A stretch of DNA of 59,499 nt from an uncultured Methylophilaceae bacterium. Its GTDB lineage: Bacteria > Pseudomonadota > Gammaproteobacteria > Burkholderiales > Methylophilaceae. How positions within the stretch are numbered: the stretch's first letter is position 1; the number at the start of each line of letters is the position of its first letter. A program made the translations under genes and the position numbers. Below are positions 57,710 through 59,499 of the stretch, one piece after another. Under the pieces are notes generated by a model. That model had not been told where the DNA came from and did no database searches. It saw only the letters and a list, made by a program, of their open reading frames with translations. The DNA lies in NCBI GenBank assembly GCA_903899965.1, contig CAIULB010000016.1, forward strand, positions 1-59,499. The letters are read 5' to 3'.

Positions 57710-57721
57710 TTGTTCGAACAA
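57710..57721. promoter_or_regulatory. 12-base palindrome upstream of the Cys-rich DUF2892 gene
   Basis: TTGTTCGAACAA is perfectly symmetric and lies 16 bases before the start codon. It could be an operator. No clear -10/-35 pair is recognised around it. Confidence 0.35.
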
Positions 57722-57806
57722 AACAAAAAATCACTTACTCTAATTTTCAGTCTAGTCCTTTTGAGATGATCGCCCTTGTTTTATATCAAGTAAAACCGAG
57801 TCATAT

Positions 57807-59282
57807 TTATGTGCCGCAAAATGTTTGATAGCTTGCGTCAAAGCCTGCACTAGCGCCCTGAAGATATTTCTCATTCTTAGGTGTTTGATAAGGCTTAGAA
57901 ATGGCTTCTAGAAACTCATGGAATGGCTCCATGTCACCTTGTACTGCAAGTTCCAATACGCCTTCTACTAAATGATTACGTGGGATCACAAGCGGATTAT
58001 GACCCTCCATCAAGGCAGCTACTTCCGCTGCCGTTTGATCTTGCCTTGATAGCCGCTCATGCCAAATGATTTGCCAATTTTTAAAGCCTCCATCAGCCAT
58101 TAGTGCGGCACTCAATTGATTTGAGTTAGCAAGGTGACTAAAGGTGTTCGTAAAGTCGGCTTGATGCTTGTACATCAGCATCAATAAATCTTCTACCAGC
58201 GCAAGGTCACTAGGCTCGGAATTAAAAAGGCCAACTTTCTTGCGCATGGCATTGAGCCAATATCCTCTATATTTGGTTTGATATTGATTTAAACATTCCG
58301 TGGCGATGGGAATCGCCTCTTCTTGCGTTTCCGCCAACAAAGGTAAAAGGCTCTCAGCAAAGCGCGTTAAATTCCATTCACCCATCGTGGGCTGATTGCC
58401 AAAGGCATAGCGGCCGTTTTTATCAATCGAACTAAACACCGTTTTAGGCGAATAAGCATTTACAAAAGCACAAGGGCCATAATCAATGGTTTCGCCAGCG
58501 ATGCTCATATTGTCGGTATTCATCACACCGTGAATAAAACCAAGCTGCATCCATTTAGCAATTAATGCAGCTTGCGCATCAATCACCGCCTCAAGCAAGC
58601 CAATATAGGGCTGGGGATGGTTCTCCAATGCTGGATAATGGCGATTGATGGTGTAATGCGCCAAAGCTTTCAGCGCATCCATATCGTCAATAGCGGCAGC
58701 ATATTGAAAAGTGCCGACACGAATATGGCTAGCTGCCACTCTGGTCAAAACGGCGCCACTTAGCTGCTCAGCCCTATAGACCACTTCACCTGTCAGCATC
58801 ACAGCAAGGCTGCGTGTAGTTGGCACGCCTAAAGCATGCATTGCTTCACTCATTAAATACTCGCGAAGCATAGGCCCCAAACCAGCCAAGCCATCACCAG
58901 AACGTGAGTACGGAGTGGCACCAGCACCTTTCAATTGAATATCAACCCGTTGGTGATTGGGCGCAATATGCTCACCTAGCAATATCGCTCGCCCATCACC
59001 TAAATTATTAAATCCACCAAACTGATGGCCGGCATAAGCTTGCGCGATAGGCAAAGCAGCTTCAGGAATTTCTCTCCCAGAAAAGCAAGTCCAACGAGCC
59101 GTTTTAAGCCCATCAACATTTAATCCAAGTGCATTTGCAAAATGCTGATTAAAAATCACTAAGCTTGGGTTTCTGAATTGCTGGGGATTTGCGCGAGCAA
59201 ATAAAACACCTGGAAGTCTCGAATAAGAATTATCGAAACAAAAGCCGAATTTATCTTGAGCGGGCTGGTTAGATGAAGTCAT
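57807..59282 (-). CDS. selO: Protein adenylyltransferase SelO (YdiU family)
   Basis: SelO is a kinase-fold enzyme that transfers AMP to Ser, Thr or Tyr of target proteins in redox stress. The 491-residue product has the family features SYSRLPGVLFARANPQ, YAGHQFGGFNNLGDGRAILLGE, the nucleotide region QLKGAGATPYSRSGDGLAGLGPMLREYLMSEAMHALG, HGVMNTDNMSIAGETIDYGPCAF with the metal Asp, and the C-terminal Cys (TFCGT) that corresponds to the Sec/Cys end. The length is normal. The gene stands alone on the minus strand. Confidence 0.95.
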   Translation of the reverse strand: MTSSNQPAQDKFGFCFDNSYSRLPGVLFARANPQQFRNPSLVIFNQHFANALGLNVDGLKTARWTCFSGREIPEAALPIAQAYAGHQFGGFNNLGDGRAILLGEHIAPNHQRVDIQLKGAGATPYSRSGDGLAGLGPMLREYLMSEAMHALGVPTTRSLAVMLTGEVVYRAEQLSGAVLTRVAASHIRVGTFQYAAAIDDMDALKALAHYTINRHYPALENHPQPYIGLLEAVIDAQAALIAKWMQLGFIHGVMNTDNMSIAGETIDYGPCAFVNAYSPKTVFSSIDKNGRYAFGNQPTMGEWNLTRFAESLLPLLAETQEEAIPIATECLNQYQTKYRGYWLNAMRKKVGLFNSEPSDLALVEDLLMLMYKHQADFTNTFSHLANSNQLSAALMADGGFKNWQIIWHERLSRQDQTAAEVAALMEGHNPLVIPRNHLVEGVLELAVQGDMEPFHEFLEAISKPYQTPKNEKYLQGASAGFDASYQTFCGT

Positions 59283-59407
59283 AGCGTTATAGTTTACTAT
59301 TTTAGTGGGTTATTGTTAACATTTGCTTGAGCTTCATTAAAGAAAATCTATCAAAGCATTACGTAGAGTTAGGGGTATGGCGTAAAATAAACGCTTTTGA
59401 CAGACGT

Positions 59408-59433
59408 AAAAAAAGCCTACCAATCGGTAAGCT
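59408..59433 (-). terminator. Terminator after tRNA-Leu
   Basis: On the minus strand AGCTTACC/GGTAGGCT forms an 8-bp stem with one G-U pair around GATT, followed by seven T. Confidence 0.85.
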
Positions 59434-59444
59434 CTTAATTTACT

Positions 59445-59499
59445 TGGTGCCGGGGGGGGGAATCGAACCCCCATGAAGTTGCCCTCGCTGGATTTTGAG
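59445..59499 (-). tRNA. tRNA-Leu, 3' part (anticodon probably CAA), cut by window edge
   Basis: The minus strand reads from the anticodon loop (CTCAAAA, giving anticodon CAA) through a long variable arm. It then has a T-arm GGGGG-TTCGATT-CCCCC, the acceptor 3' strand CCCCGGC, discriminator A and encoded CCA. The long variable arm is that of a class II tRNA. The run of nine G on the plus strand is explained by the T-stem plus acceptor, so it need not be a sequencing error. The 5' half lies outside the window. Confidence 0.85.

Noticed and set aside
59452-59460. Run of nine G that could be a sequencing artefact
   Set aside because: It is fully explained by the tRNA-Leu T-stem (five) plus acceptor stem (four), so the length fits the tRNA.

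Overview
This window holds ordinary, densely packed chromosomal DNA from a betaproteobacterium. Supporting signs are the lolB-ispE-tRNA-Gln-prs-rplY-pth-ychF order, leuS-lptE-holA, a 1270-residue DUF3683/GlcD/GlcF fusion, a bioB-F-H-C-D run, and a cox operon with the small assembly protein, CtaG, SURF1, CtaA and CtaB. Moderate A+T content and gene order suggest Methylophilaceae (Methylotenera-like). That family assignment is inference, because no methylotrophy marker lies in the window. I see no phage, insertion sequence, CRISPR array, toxin-antitoxin or defence locus, and every gene reads intact apart from the two cut by the window edges.

Layout. 1-2383 (minus): a Gld-type ABC exporter. 2664-16279 (plus): a TPR protein, LolB, IspE, tRNA-Gln, Prs, L25, Pth, YchF, LeuS, LptE, HolA, ProA, NadD and a YdjM-like membrane protein. 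16266-21202 (minus): a biotin operon headed by an unknown membrane protein. 21401-29599: TrmL, then GpsA/SH3/SecB/GrxC (minus), GpmI/EnvC (plus) and PyrD/CysS (minus). 29767-33364 (plus): a TPR/NTF2-like protein paired with an L,D-transpeptidase, PpiB and LpxH. 33426-34350 (minus): NusB/RibH. 34536-36580 (plus): PhoB/PhoR behind a Pho box. 36653-40465 (minus): the GlcD/GlcF fusion. 40650-44630 (plus): TlpA-like, HemJ, an unknown protein, TetR, a PfkB kinase and a glycine-zipper lipoprotein. 44757-46308 (plus): OlsB/OlsA for ornithine lipids. 46305-47696 (minus): ApaH and a cytochrome c5. Then tRNA-Arg, YqhA, the haem A and cytochrome oxidase cluster (48594-57277, mostly minus), a Cys-rich DUF2892 protein, SelO and a partial tRNA-Leu.

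I find no wholly new multi-gene system. The most interesting signal is regulatory. The olsBA genes sit 8 kb from phoBR behind a Pho-box promoter with the same geometry as the phoB promoter. The predicted transcript start falls inside an inverted repeat that would otherwise mask the olsB ribosome-binding site. This suggests phosphate-starvation control of ornithine-lipid synthesis with insulation against read-through. Other points of interest are a leucyl-tRNA synthetase lacking the leucine-specific insertion, two adjacent envelope proteins sharing a paralogous NTF2-like tail, a Sco-like protein without its usual His ligand, and unknown membrane proteins in the biotin and hemJ operons.
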